Assembly (NCBI GenBank): GCA_031082105.1
Contig: JAVHLO010000053.1
Coordinates: 1-12,621 of the forward strand
Direction of reading: 5' to 3'
From: Planctomycetota bacterium
GTDB lineage: Bacteria > Planctomycetota > MHYJ01 > JACQXL01 > JAVHLO01
Length of the DNA: 12,621 nucleotides
Shown one piece after another: positions 1-8,400 of the stretch. The notes beneath the pieces are model-generated. The model saw nothing but the letters and a program-made list of their open reading frames with translations. It made no database searches and was not told where the DNA came from. The position numbers were made by a program, and so were the translations under genes. Position 1 is the first letter of the stretch, and each line of letters starts with the position of its first letter.

Positions 1-361
1 CCTTGCGGGCCTGCGGCGTATCGTACGCCCGGTATTCCATGTCCGCTTCGGTCATCTTCTCGAGCGCGGAGTTCGCCGCGAACCTGATGCTCACCTCGTC
101 ATCGTCGAGCAGCGCGATCAGCTTCGGAATCGCCGCGGTTTCACGGTCCCGCGCCGCACGCCATATCGCCTCCAGCCGCACCTGCGGGTCGCTGTTGTCC
201 AGGTTCTCGACCCAGTTGTCGCTGACCTGCGGCGTCGAAGAGCAGCTCGCAAGGAGGATCACCGCGCCGGCGGCCGCGCACACCGACGCGACCCACGACC
301 TCGAAAGGCCGCGCAGGAATGCCGGATCAACCTGATCGGCTTTGAGTTTGGGAAGATGCAA
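1..361 (-). CDS. HEAT-repeat lipoprotein, 5' part (runs off window start)
   Basis: The minus strand reads open from 361 to the window edge (120 codons seen). Residues about 23-40 form a hydrophobic segment ending in the lipobox L-A-S-C (Cys40), followed by SSTP, so this should be a lipid-anchored envelope protein. Residues about 46-105 are helical with HEAT/PBS-lyase-like spacing (DNSDPQVRLEAIWRAA, then ETAAIPKLIALLDDDEVS, then IRFAANSALEKM), a scaffold fold used for protein contacts. The start is uncertain: an in-frame TAG lies upstream and there is no ATG, so I take TTG at 361, which has a GGGGA-type ribosome site just upstream. GTG at 283 would give a shorter signal peptide. The gene diverges from the DUF167 gene. 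No enzymatic function is visible, and the C-terminal part is missing. Confidence 0.75.
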   Translation of the reverse strand, partial: MHLPKLKADQVDPAFLRGLSRSWVASVCAAAGAVILLASCSSTPQVSDNWVENLDNSDPQVRLEAIWRAARDRETAAIPKLIALLDDDEVSIRFAANSALEKMTEADMEYRAYDTPQARK

Positions 362-403
362 GGCACGTCCCCTGTCAGCAAAACAGAGAGGCGACTAAAA
401 CTG

Positions 404-431
404 CCGCGGAGACACAGAGTCGCGGAGAAAG
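404..431. repeat. Dispersed 'GGAGACACAGAG'-type intergenic repeat
   Basis: The stretch has internal repetition (CCGCGGAGACACAGAG, then TCGCGGAGAAAG). It resembles short 'GCAGAGACGCAGAG'-like repeats scattered between genes in many planctomycete and other large bacterial genomes; that resemblance is from memory, not from a search. It lies in the 277-base divergent intergenic region 362-638. Apart from the promoter at 570-597 I see nothing else there; the open frame at 356-589 has no protein-like features. Confidence 0.45.
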
Positions 432-569
432 GAACGCGTGCCGGCGCAGCCCGTTATGATCGTTGCGCGGCAAACACTTTCCTCATCGGCCAGCCCCATC
501 AAATCGGCTCCGCGCGCGCGCCGGATCGGCTGAATCTATCACTTGCCCTTCCGGAAGTCAAGAATTTGC

Positions 570-597
570 TTGCATTTTGGGCGTGCTGAGCTATAAT
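570..597 (+). promoter_or_regulatory. Putative sigma70-like promoter for the DUF167/cyclase genes
   Basis: A perfect TATAAT lies at 592-597, with a weak TTGCAT at 570-575, 16 bases upstream. This predicts transcription from about 604 and a leader of about 35 bases before the ATG at 639. The -10 box stands out in otherwise GC-rich DNA. The -35 match is poor (only TTG agrees), so the call rests mainly on the -10 and the position. Confidence 0.5.
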
Positions 598-638
598 GCG
601 GGTTTATCTTTTCTCCGGACGCGTTCGCCGTTCCGAAT

Positions 639-857
639 ATGAAAATTGATGTTACGGTGAAGCCACGCTCGCGCCGGGTGAAGGTCGAGAAGACGGACCA
701 GGGCTATGTCGTGTGCGTCAATGAACCGCCGGTCGACGGTAAGGCGAACGAAGCACTCGTTGAAGCTCTGGCCGACTACCTCGGCATTCGCCGCTCCAGG
801 ATCACGATCCTGGCGGGGTTGAAGTCCAGGAAAAAGACCGTTCTTATCTCGAAATGA
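639..857 (+). CDS. DUF167 / UPF0235 (YggU-like) family protein
   Basis: This 72-residue protein has the family hallmarks: an N-terminal strand with a basic VKPRSRR segment (residues 7-13), the central PPVDGKANEAL motif (30-40), and the C-terminal pattern SRITILAGLKSRKKTVLI. Family members are usually about 70-110 residues, so this is complete and at the short end. The family is widespread in bacteria, archaea and eukaryotes; structures are known but no biochemical role is firmly assigned, so none is claimed. ATG 639 is the natural start although no convincing Shine-Dalgarno precedes it. It lies 79 bases ahead of the cyclase gene on the same strand and is probably the first gene of a two-gene transcript. 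Confidence 0.9.
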   Translation: MKIDVTVKPRSRRVKVEKTDQGYVVCVNEPPVDGKANEALVEALADYLGIRRSRITILAGLKSRKKTVLISK

Positions 858-886
858 CTCGGCACGTTCGCTCGCTCAATTGCCGG

Positions 887-926
887 TTCCTTCGTTCTTC
901 CGTTCTTCCGTTCTTTCGTTTTTCCC
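887..926. repeat. 8-base tandem repeat in front of the cyclase start
   Basis: Four consecutive 8-base units (TTCCTTCG, TTCTTCCG, TTCTTCCG, TTCTTTCG) occupy 887-918, with a decayed fifth unit to 926. The opposite strand reads GAACGGAAGAACGGAAG, a type of short tandem repeat I recognise from many spurious bacterial reading frames. It occupies most of the 79-base gap between the DUF167 stop and the cyclase ATG. This makes the upstream TTG at 880 an unlikely start, because it would translate the repeat. Confidence 0.65.
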
Positions 927-936
927 CGGCGGGCTG

Positions 937-3900
937 ATGCGTTGTCCCAACTGCAACACTGAGAACCCCGAGCGCAGCAAGTTCTGCAGCGAATGCGGCG
1001 CGCGCATTTCTTCCGCGCAGGCGCCGGCCGCGACCGCGGACGCGCGGAAGCCGGTGGCGGGACAGCCGACGCAGACAAGACCGCAGCAGGCTGCACGCCC
1101 CCGGGACGATGGATCCGGCGCGTTTGCTGCCGGGGCCGGCATGCCTCCCGTCGGCGCGGACGCCGCACCCGACGCGACCGTCCCGCCCACCCCGCCGGTC
1201 TCGCGAGGCAAGACAATCCGCCGCGTCAAGGCGACTCCCTCGGAAACCACGTTCGGCGAGCGCAGGACCGTAACAGTTCTCTTCTCCGACCTGAAGGGCT
1301 TCTCCACTTTCTCGGAGAAGATCGACCCCGAGCAGGCGACGGAGATGATCGACACGCTCTTCAAGCGGTTCACCACGACGATCACGAGCCACGGTGGGTA
1401 CTTCGACAAGGTCATCGGCGACGCGATAATGGCCGTGTTTGGCGTGCCCGAAGCCCACGAGGACGACCCGCTCAGGGCGGTCTCATGCGCGCTGGAGATG
1501 GTGCAGGTGTTCCGTGCATGGCAGGAGGAGTGGAAAGTGGAGACGGGCCTGCGGACCGGGATAAACACGGGCGAGGTCATATGGCAGGATGTAGCGGGCG
1601 GCGGCGCGACGGTGATGGGCGACACCGTCAACGTGGCACAACGGCTCGAATCGATAGCGACCCCCGGCGAGATACTCGTGAGCAAGAACACTCACCGGTT
1701 GATCGAGAACGCGTTCATCATGGAGGAGCTTCCGGAGGTCCAGGTGAAGGGCCGGACCGAGGCGGTGCAACCCTTCCGCGTGGTGAGAAAGCGCCATGTC
1801 GAAGAGGAGTTCTCCGGCGCCGGATTCCAGACCGCGATGCACGGCCGGACATCGGAGATGGAATTCCTGCAGAGGGCCTTCGAAGAGACGGCGAAGTCGC
1901 GCACGTTGAAGAGCGTGCTGGTCACCGGAAACGCAGGCATTGGAAAATCACGGCTCCTTTTTGAGTTCAAGAACAGGCTGCTCTCGTCCCCCTGGCCAGG
2001 CGCGCCGCAGCGCGAGGTATTCGTGCTGCGCGGCCGGAACGCGCCGTACGGCGGAAGCCCGCTAATGGCAATCAAAGAGATGGTCTTCGGCCATTTCGGA
2101 ATCAAGCAGGACATGGATGCCGCCGAGTGCCGCCGGCGGTTCGTGGCCGGCGCTCTCGAACTGTGGCGCGGCCTTGAACGGTACAGCGCGATCGAGAAAG
2201 AGAACTTCGCCCACCTTGCGGGGATGGCAATGGGGCTCGATTTTCCCCAGGCCCGCGTCGCCGCGCTCGCGCTGCGCGAGAGGATAGAGGGCGGTTTCAT
2301 CGCGCTCAAACTCCTCTTCTCGGAACTGGGACGCAAGGGTGTGGTCGTACTGATCGTTGAGGACGCGCAATGGGCCGATGAAATGCTGCTCGACCTGCTC
2401 GATTTCTTCTGCAGGCAGGAGACCCGCAGCCCGATCATGCTCGTCGTGCTCGCCAGGCCCGAGTTCCTGGAAAGGCCCGACACACAGGATTTCTGGGCGG
2501 ATCCGAAGAGGCCCGGTCTGCAGCGGATCCATGTGGCGCCGCTCTTCGGTAACGCGGTCGGCTCGCTCGCGCGTGAGGCGCTCGGCATGGAACCCGACAA
2601 GGAACTCTCCGCGTTTGTGGTCGACCAGACGGGCGGCAACCCCTACTACGTCCTGCAACTGCTCCGCTACCTGCTGGACGAGCATCTCCTGCGCGCCGAT
2701 GCGCGGACGAACACCGTGGAGATCGTCTCTCCGGACAGGACCGGGATCGTGCCTGCGTCGCTCGACAGCCTGTTAACCGCGCGCGTCGACAGGCTCGGCG
2801 ACAGCGTCCGCGAGACGATCAAGCAGGCAGCGGTGATCGGCCGCACGTTCTGGAAAGGGGTGCTCGAACATCTCATCCACCGGTCCGTGGCCGAGGACCT
2901 GGACGAACTTCAGAGGCTCGAGCTCATCGTCTTGCGCGCGGCGTCCTCGATGCCCGGCGATTCTGAATGCGTGTTCAGCCACGCGCTGCTCCGCGACGCC
3001 GTGTACAAGGGCATCACGTTGAAGGAACGGCGAATCCTCCACGCCGCGGTGGCGGTGACCGTCGAGCAGCTTGCGCTGCCCGACGTTTCCACAAGGACCA
3101 CCATCCCCTGTGATGCGCCCGGGCCCGAGGCATCGGGACGGAGCTGCGCGTCTTTCCCGATCGAGACGGCAGTGATGTGCGCGTACCATTACGAGATGGC
3201 GGGCAACGCAAGACGCGCCCTGCTGCTCATCGAGCTGGCAGCGGACTCCGGTATCGGCAGCCGCGGCTGGAAAGAGTCGGTGAAATACTATACGAAGGCG
3301 CTCGACATGGCGCGCAGCCGGGTCGAAAGCAAGGAGGGCACGCTGGTGATACGGCGCGGGGACACGCGCGACCAGGTCGTCGAGGATCCGCACCTGCTCG
3401 TCTTTCCCAGGCTGCTTGAGAAGAGAGGCGATGCCGCATACTTCGGTTCGTCGTTCAGGGACTCCTACACCGACTACTGCGAGGCGATGAGGCTGGTCGA
3501 AAGCGTGGATGAAGCCGCGCTGGCCGCTTCGAAGCCCGACGGCGGAACGGGGGACGACTCGATCGACCATTCACCGATGCCGACGCCGAACATCGCCCTC
3601 TGGCGGGCTCGACTCGCCCGCAAGATCGGCTCCGCCCTGCAGATAATCGCGAGCGCCACGGAGGCCGAGATCTACTACGTGCGCGCGCTCGAGCTGCTGC
3701 CGGCCTGCGCAATCCACGCGGAAATCGCACCGGCCGGAACTCAACAAGCCGAGGCCGTGCATGTCGGGCCCCAGGGAGGCGGGACCCCTGTGCCATCCCC
3801 CGCGTGCCCGGTCTGTCTCGAACGCTGCACGATCCTCAGCGCGTTCGGCCTTCTGAAGGGCGACCTGCAGGGCAACCTCGACGAGGGGATGCGCCTGGCG

Positions 3901-5244
3901 CAGCAGGCGCACCTGCTGGCCGTCAGGATCGAGGCCTTCGACCTCGCCGCGCGCGCGGAGATGAACATGGGCACGTTCCTCCGAATGCGCGGCCACTACG
4001 CCGACGCCGAGCAGCGGTTCCTGCGCGTGTTGAAATATTCGGAATCGGTCAGAAACCTGAGACATATCTCGGCCGCCTCGTGCAGTCTCGGCATCCTCTA
4101 CAGACGCAAGGGCGAACTCGACAAGGCACTCCAGTTCTACGCGCGCGACCTGAGCATCAGCGAAGAGATCGGCGACCGCCGCGGCGTGGGCGCCACCGCC
4201 TGCAATATCGGCGTCGTCTACAGGCACAAGGGCGAGTTCGACAAGGCGCTGGAGTACTACCAGAAGGACCTGGCGATCGCCGAGGAGACCGGCGACTTGC
4301 GCGGGCAGAGCGTGACCCATGTCAACATGGGCATCATCTACGACGAAAAGGGAGAATTCGACCGCGCGATCGAGTCGCACCAGCACAGCCACTCTCTTGC
4401 GCTCCAGGTCGGAGACAAGCCCGGCCAGGCCCGCGCGATCCTGAACATCGCAATATCGCGCTCGCGCAAGGGCGAGCCGGACCAGGCCCGGGCGGATTTC
4501 CAGCGCGTGATCGAACTGTTCAAGGAAATCAAGGACCCGAACGGGCTCCTCAACGCGTACGCCGGCTGCGGCGAGGCGTTGCTTGCGCTCGGCAGGTATG
4601 ACGAGGCGATCGAGCTCTTGCGCGCGCGGCTCGCGACCGCATCGGAAGAGCTCAAGGACCGGGAAGAGACGACCGTCGCCCTGTCCGAGCTCGGCGTGGC
4701 CTTCATGTACAAAGGCGGGCTTGACGAGGCCGAACGGTACGGCCGCGCCGCTGTAGCCGCGGGCGACGACGCCGCGGGACCGCGCACGCGCGCAACCGCA
4801 CGCATCCGGCTGGCCGAGATCATTCTTGAGAAGGTCGAAACCAACAGACAGCTCCCGGCCGTCCCGAAGCTGATCGCGGAGGCCTTGCAGAAGACCGACG
4901 ACGCGGCCCGGTTGCTCGGCGAAGACAAACGGTTCGATCTCGACCTCGCGGAAGTCCGTGTGCTCAAGGCGCGCGCAATGCTCCTCAGAGCCGGCGTGTC
5001 GGGCGTCGATGTGAACCACGCAGTCGGACTGGCTCAGTCCGCGCTCGAAACAGGCAGGAGACGGCATTCGCAGATGTTGCAGCTCGGCGCGCTGATCGCC
5101 CTTGCCTACGCCGGCGTCATCGCCGGAAACCGCGAGGCCGCCGGCGAGCATTTGCACGAGGCGCTTGCAATGGCCCGCGCACGCAAAGACGTCCGCGCAG
5201 AGGCCGCGGTATCGCGCGTCGCGAGGACACTCGGCGTACATTAA
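937..5244 (+). CDS. Class III adenylate/guanylate cyclase fused to zinc ribbon, AAA/STAND-type NTPase and TPRs
   Basis: This 1435-residue protein probably makes cyclic AMP (or cGMP) under control of its C-terminal sensor half. Residues 3-20 are a zinc ribbon (CPNC-x10-CSEC), followed by an Ala/Pro-rich linker to about 100. The cyclase domain (about 108-290) has metal-binding Asp118 (FSDLKGFS) and Asp162 (KVIGDAIMAVFG), base-selecting Lys158, Thr225 where many cyclases have Asp, and Asn232/Arg236 (GDTVNVAQRLE). It therefore looks catalytically complete. The NTPase has Walker A GNAGIGKS (331-338) and Walker B VVLIVEDAQWAD (about 470-481). Residues about 1007-1276 hold roughly seven TPRs with about 40-residue spacing. 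No membrane helix is seen, so it should be cytosolic. ATG 937 is preferred: TTG 880 would add 19 residues encoded by a tandem repeat. Similar cyclase-NTPase-TPR fusions occur in many bacteria and resemble soluble adenylyl cyclase. Substrate choice is inferred. Confidence 0.9.
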   Translation: MRCPNCNTENPERSKFCSECGARISSAQAPAATADARKPVAGQPTQTRPQQAARPRDDGSGAFAAGAGMPPVGADAAPDATVPPTPPVSRGKTIRRVKATPSETTFGERRTVTVLFSDLKGFSTFSEKIDPEQATEMIDTLFKRFTTTITSHGGYFDKVIGDAIMAVFGVPEAHEDDPLRAVSCALEMVQVFRAWQEEWKVETGLRTGINTGEVIWQDVAGGGATVMGDTVNVAQRLESIATPGEILVSKNTHRLIENAFIMEELPEVQVKGRTEAVQPFRVVRKRHVEEEFSGAGFQTAMHGRTSEMEFLQRAFEETAKSRTLKSVLVTGNAGIGKSRLLFEFKNRLLSSPWPGAPQREVFVLRGRNAPYGGSPLMAIKEMVFGHFGIKQDMDAAECRRRFVAGALELWRGLERYSAIEKENFAHLAGMAMGLDFPQARVAALALRERIEGGFIALKLLFSELGRKGVVVLIVEDAQWADEMLLDLLDFFCRQETRSPIMLVVLARPEFLERPDTQDFWADPKRPGLQRIHVAPLFGNAVGSLAREALGMEPDKELSAFVVDQTGGNPYYVLQLLRYLLDEHLLRADARTNTVEIVSPDRTGIVPASLDSLLTARVDRLGDSVRETIKQAAVIGRTFWKGVLEHLIHRSVAEDLDELQRLELIVLRAASSMPGDSECVFSHALLRDAVYKGITLKERRILHAAVAVTVEQLALPDVSTRTTIPCDAPGPEASGRSCASFPIETAVMCAYHYEMAGNARRALLLIELAADSGIGSRGWKESVKYYTKALDMARSRVESKEGTLVIRRGDTRDQVVEDPHLLVFPRLLEKRGDAAYFGSSFRDSYTDYCEAMRLVESVDEAALAASKPDGGTGDDSIDHSPMPTPNIALWRARLARKIGSALQIIASATEAEIYYVRALELLPACAIHAEIAPAGTQQAEAVHVGPQGGGTPVPSPACPVCLERCTILSAFGLLKGDLQGNLDEGMRLAQQAHLLAVRIEAFDLAARAEMNMGTFLRMRGHYADAEQRFLRVLKYSESVRNLRHISAASCSLGILYRRKGELDKALQFYARDLSISEEIGDRRGVGATACNIGVVYRHKGEFDKALEYYQKDLAIAEETGDLRGQSVTHVNMGIIYDEKGEFDRAIESHQHSHSLALQVGDKPGQARAILNIAISRSRKGEPDQARADFQRVIELFKEIKDPNGLLNAYAGCGEALLALGRYDEAIELLRARLATASEELKDREETTVALSELGVAFMYKGGLDEAERYGRAAVAAGDDAAGPRTRATARIRLAEIILEKVETNRQLPAVPKLIAEALQKTDDAARLLGEDKRFDLDLAEVRVLKARAMLLRAGVSGVDVNHAVGLAQSALETGRRRHSQMLQLGALIALAYAGVIAGNREAAGEHLHEALAMARARKDVRAEAAVSRVARTLGVH
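3774..3799. repeat. Possible dispersed repeat copy inside the cyclase coding sequence
   Basis: The stretch encodes GGGTPVPS in frame. Its reverse complement contains GCACAGGGGTCCCGCCT, which closely matches one arm and the loop of the palindrome after the kinase stop (GCACAGGCGTCTCGCCT at 8784-8800). It lies in a low-complexity insert of about 40 residues (about 925-965) between two TPR-like helical hairpins. Such GTGxTPVP-encoding repeats are, in my knowledge, common between genes in PVC-type genomes. The alternative is that the flanking CPVC and nearby Cys/His residues form a small metal site and the match is chance. Confidence 0.4.
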
Positions 5245-5292
5245 GTTGCCACGAGAAATTCTACAGGGAGACAACTTCCTTTGACGTCTTTG

Positions 5293-5444
5293 TCAGCACC
5301 AAGACACAAGGACACGAAGTTCACAGGACGATGTGGACCGCATGTGCCGCGTCAACGATCCGCATGGCTATTTTTTCTTCTTCGCGGGGACAAAGGCGAA
5401 AGATCCGCTTTCTGTTCCTTTGTGTCTTAGGGTCTTTGTGCTGA
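5293..5444. repeat. Inverted pair of dispersed 'CACCAAGACACAAGG' repeats ahead of the kinase gene
   Basis: The arm at 5293-5326 (TCAGCACCAAGACACAAGGA and following) and the reverse complement of 5412-5444 (TCAGCACAAAGACCCTAAGA and following) agree at about 24 of 33 positions. Each arm resembles a widespread 'ACCAAGACACAAGGACAC' intergenic repeat type. The pair encloses about 85 bases and the right arm ends just before the kinase ribosome site, so a transcript from the cyclase side could fold into a long imperfect stem. In the rest of 5245-5454 I see only a weak 6-base stem spanning the cyclase stop (AAGTTG 5243-5248 with CAACTT 5272-5277). No convincing promoter or terminator is visible. Confidence 0.6.
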
Positions 5445-5446
5445 GT

Positions 5447-5452
5447 AGGAGA
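5447..5452 (+). promoter_or_regulatory. Ribosome binding site of the plus-strand kinase
   Basis: AGGAGA ends two bases before the ATG at 5455, a tight spacing but the best match available. It supports that start over the next in-frame ATG (codon 40), which would remove the first half of the N-terminal MshEN-like domain. Confidence 0.6.
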
Positions 5453-5454
5453 CA

Positions 5455-8400
5455 ATGGAAGAGAGCTGGACAAAGAACCGGCGCGAGGACGAATCGCTCG
5501 GCGAACTGCTAACAAGGCTGGGCGTCGCCCCCGGCACAGTCGTCGCCGATTGCCTCGATATCCAGGCCCGGATGCACGCCGAGGGCACGGATGTCCGGCT
5601 CGGCGAGTTGCTGATAGCCAAAGGGCACCTGACGCCGACGCAGGTCAGCCAGACCATGCAGCTCCTTCCGAAGTTTCAGCAGACCCCGCGCCCGCAGGCG
5701 CAGCTCGCTTCCGACCTCCCCACCGTCAAGGAACGCCATCCGACACCGGGTTCGACGCCGGTCGCTGCGCCCCGCAAGGAGACCACGCCGCCCGCCGGCG
5801 GCCGTGCGCCGCTGACACCCGGCCGCGACGGGTTCCGCGTCAACCTCGAGGATATCACACCCACCCTGAAGCTGGCGGGTCAGCCCGCCCCGGCCAGGAC
5901 GAAGGACGCGACCCCGGGCGATTTCGTGCCCACCGTGCTCATGGACAACACACCGCCCACCTTGCGTGGCCGGCACGCGGCAGCCGCGGCGGATGACGAT
6001 GCGGATGAACATCCGCCCGGCACGCCGTTCGGGCGGTATGTGCTCACGCAGCAGCTCGGCAAGGGCGGGATGGGGATCGTCTACAAGGCGTGGGACACGC
6101 AGTTGCGCAGGACCGTCGCGCTCAAGACAATCCTGATGGAAGACGGCGAGCTCGACACCGATACGCTGAAGCGTTTCATCCGCGAGGCGCAGAGCGCGGC
6201 GAAATTGAAGCACCCCGGCATCGTTCAGATCTACGACACCGGCGTGCACGAGGGCACGTACTTCTTCACGATGGACTGCCTGGAAGGGCGGGACCTCAAG
6301 CAGTTGCTCGAACTCGACTACGAGTCCAGGCGGAAGGACGGGACTTCGGTGGTGGACAGCAAGGTCCTCCCATTCAGGAGACGGATCGAGATCCTGCGCG
6401 ACGTGGCCCTGGCGCTCGACCATGCGCACGGGCTGGGGATCGTGCATCGCGACATCAAGCCGGCGAACATCATCATCCTGGCCGACGGCAGGCCGGTTCT
6501 CACCGATTTCGGTCTCGCCAAGGACGTGCAGCAACAGCACAAGTCCGCCGCGACCGCCAGCGGACAGATTCGCGGCACGCCCATCTACATGTCGCCGGAA
6601 CAGGCGCAGGGGCAGACGTCACAAATCGGCCCGAGGTCCGATACTTACTCGCTCGCCGTGGTGATGTACGAGATGTTGACCGGGACGCGACCGCACGACT
6701 CGGACAGCCTGTTCGAGCTGATACGGAAGATCTCGTACGAAGATCCCGCGCCGATCAGGACGCTCGCGCCGCAGACGCCGGCCGATGCCGAGACGATCTG
6801 TATGAAGGCGATGGACAAGGAACCCCACCGCAGATATGCGACGGCGGCCGAGCTGGCCGCAGACCTGGGCCGCTTTCTTGCCGCAGACCCGATCTCGGCG
6901 CGGCGCGTCACCACCGCCGAACGGATCTGGCGCAAGGTATTGAAGAGGAAGTCGACGCTCATCCCGCTCGGCGCGGCATTGATCCTTGCCGTCGCCGCCG
7001 CCGTCTACCTGATCAGCACCGAGCTCGGCCGCGCGGGCGAGGTGCGTGAGCTCATCGCCGCCGCCCGGCGTCACCTGGCCGAAGGCGACCTCACCCGCGC
7101 CAAGACGGCCCTGTCCGAGGCGCACGGTAAGGACCGGCTCAACGCGGAAGTCGCCCAACTGATCACGACCGTCGACGGCAGGATCGCTGAGGCCGACAAG
7201 GCGCGCGAGGACGAGCAGCGTCGCGCGCGCGAGACCGCCGAAAGGGCCGAGGCGGAGTCCATGGCGACCGCGGAACGCGCGAAGCTCCGTGAAGAGGCGA
7301 TCCGCAAGGTGCGCGACGCCGAATCCGTCATACTCACCGCAAAGTCGTACCTGTACCGCGCAGGCTCGCTCGACCCCTTCAAGAAGGCGCTGGACGACGG
7401 AATGATGATCCTGGACAAGGCGATCGAGATCTGCCCGGACCTGCCCCTCGCCTGGGAGGCCAAGGGCCGCGCATACGAATACCGCTACGAGTACGACAAG
7501 GCATTCGAGTGCTACAACAAGGCGCTTGAACACGATCCCGAGTACGCGCACGCGTACGGACGCAGAGGCTGGATCCACGTCGAGAAGTGCGAGGACGCGT
7601 TCTTCTTCACGCCCGACCTCGGCAGCGAAGAGAAGGACCGGCTCCTTGAGAAGCTCCGCCTGCAGGCGCTTTCCGACCTCGAGAAGGCCACGAAGGACCC
7701 GCTCATCTGGAACGACCGCAAGATCGAATACGACCTGTTCAGGGTGATCGGCGTGATGATCCAGAAGAAATACGATGAGGTCGTGGTCCTCTGCGATGAG
7801 CTCGTGAAGAAACACGGCGAGTCGACGATGGGCGTGGAAGAGTTCCTGCGGCTCGCCGCGATGGCGCTGCTCTGGAACACCAAGGAACAGGATGCGCTTG
7901 TCAGGCTCGACAAGGCGATCGCGCTCTGTCCGCAGTATTTCAAGGGCTTCGCATGGCGCGCGCTCACTCGCTACCAGTTGGGCGACGCCGCCGGCGCACT
8001 CTCGGACTACGCCACGGCCCTGGCCTTGAACCCCAGCTACGCCCACGGTTACACGAACCGCGCCGTCATTCATTACGAGAAATGCGACTACGCCGCGTCC
8101 CTTGCCGACCTTGACAAGTCGCTCCAGCTCCAGCCGGGCGAGCCGGTGGCGCTCGCGAACCGAGGCGCGGTGAAGTACTGCCTCAACGACTACGAGGGCG
8201 CGACCAGCGACTGCGATGAGGCGATCAGGACCGGGCCAGCCTACGCGCCCGGCTATGTCGTGCGCGCGACGGTCAAGTGGGCGCAGGAAGACTATGACGG
8301 GGCGCTTGCGGACCTGTCGAAGGCGATCGAGGTCAACCCCTGGTATTTCCAGGCATACGCTGACAGGGGGAAACTCCGCTACGCCTTGCGTGATTTCGAG

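Noticed and set aside
356..589. Small plus-strand open frame (77 codons) in the divergent intergenic region
   Set aside because: It translates a dispersed repeat, overlaps the lipoprotein start, and has no ribosome site or domain.
880..936. Upstream TTG start for the cyclase
   Set aside because: It would add residues encoded by the 8-base tandem repeat ahead of a zinc ribbon that normally begins at the Met encoded at 937.
3571..5274. Long minus-strand open frame (567 codons) opposite the cyclase TPR region
   Set aside because: It is the antisense of a convincing TPR coding region in GC-rich DNA, has no recognisable domain or ribosome site, and arises from codon bias.
5360..5390. T-run (TATTTTTTCTTCTTC) as a terminator of the cyclase gene
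   Set aside because: No stable GC-rich hairpin directly precedes it.
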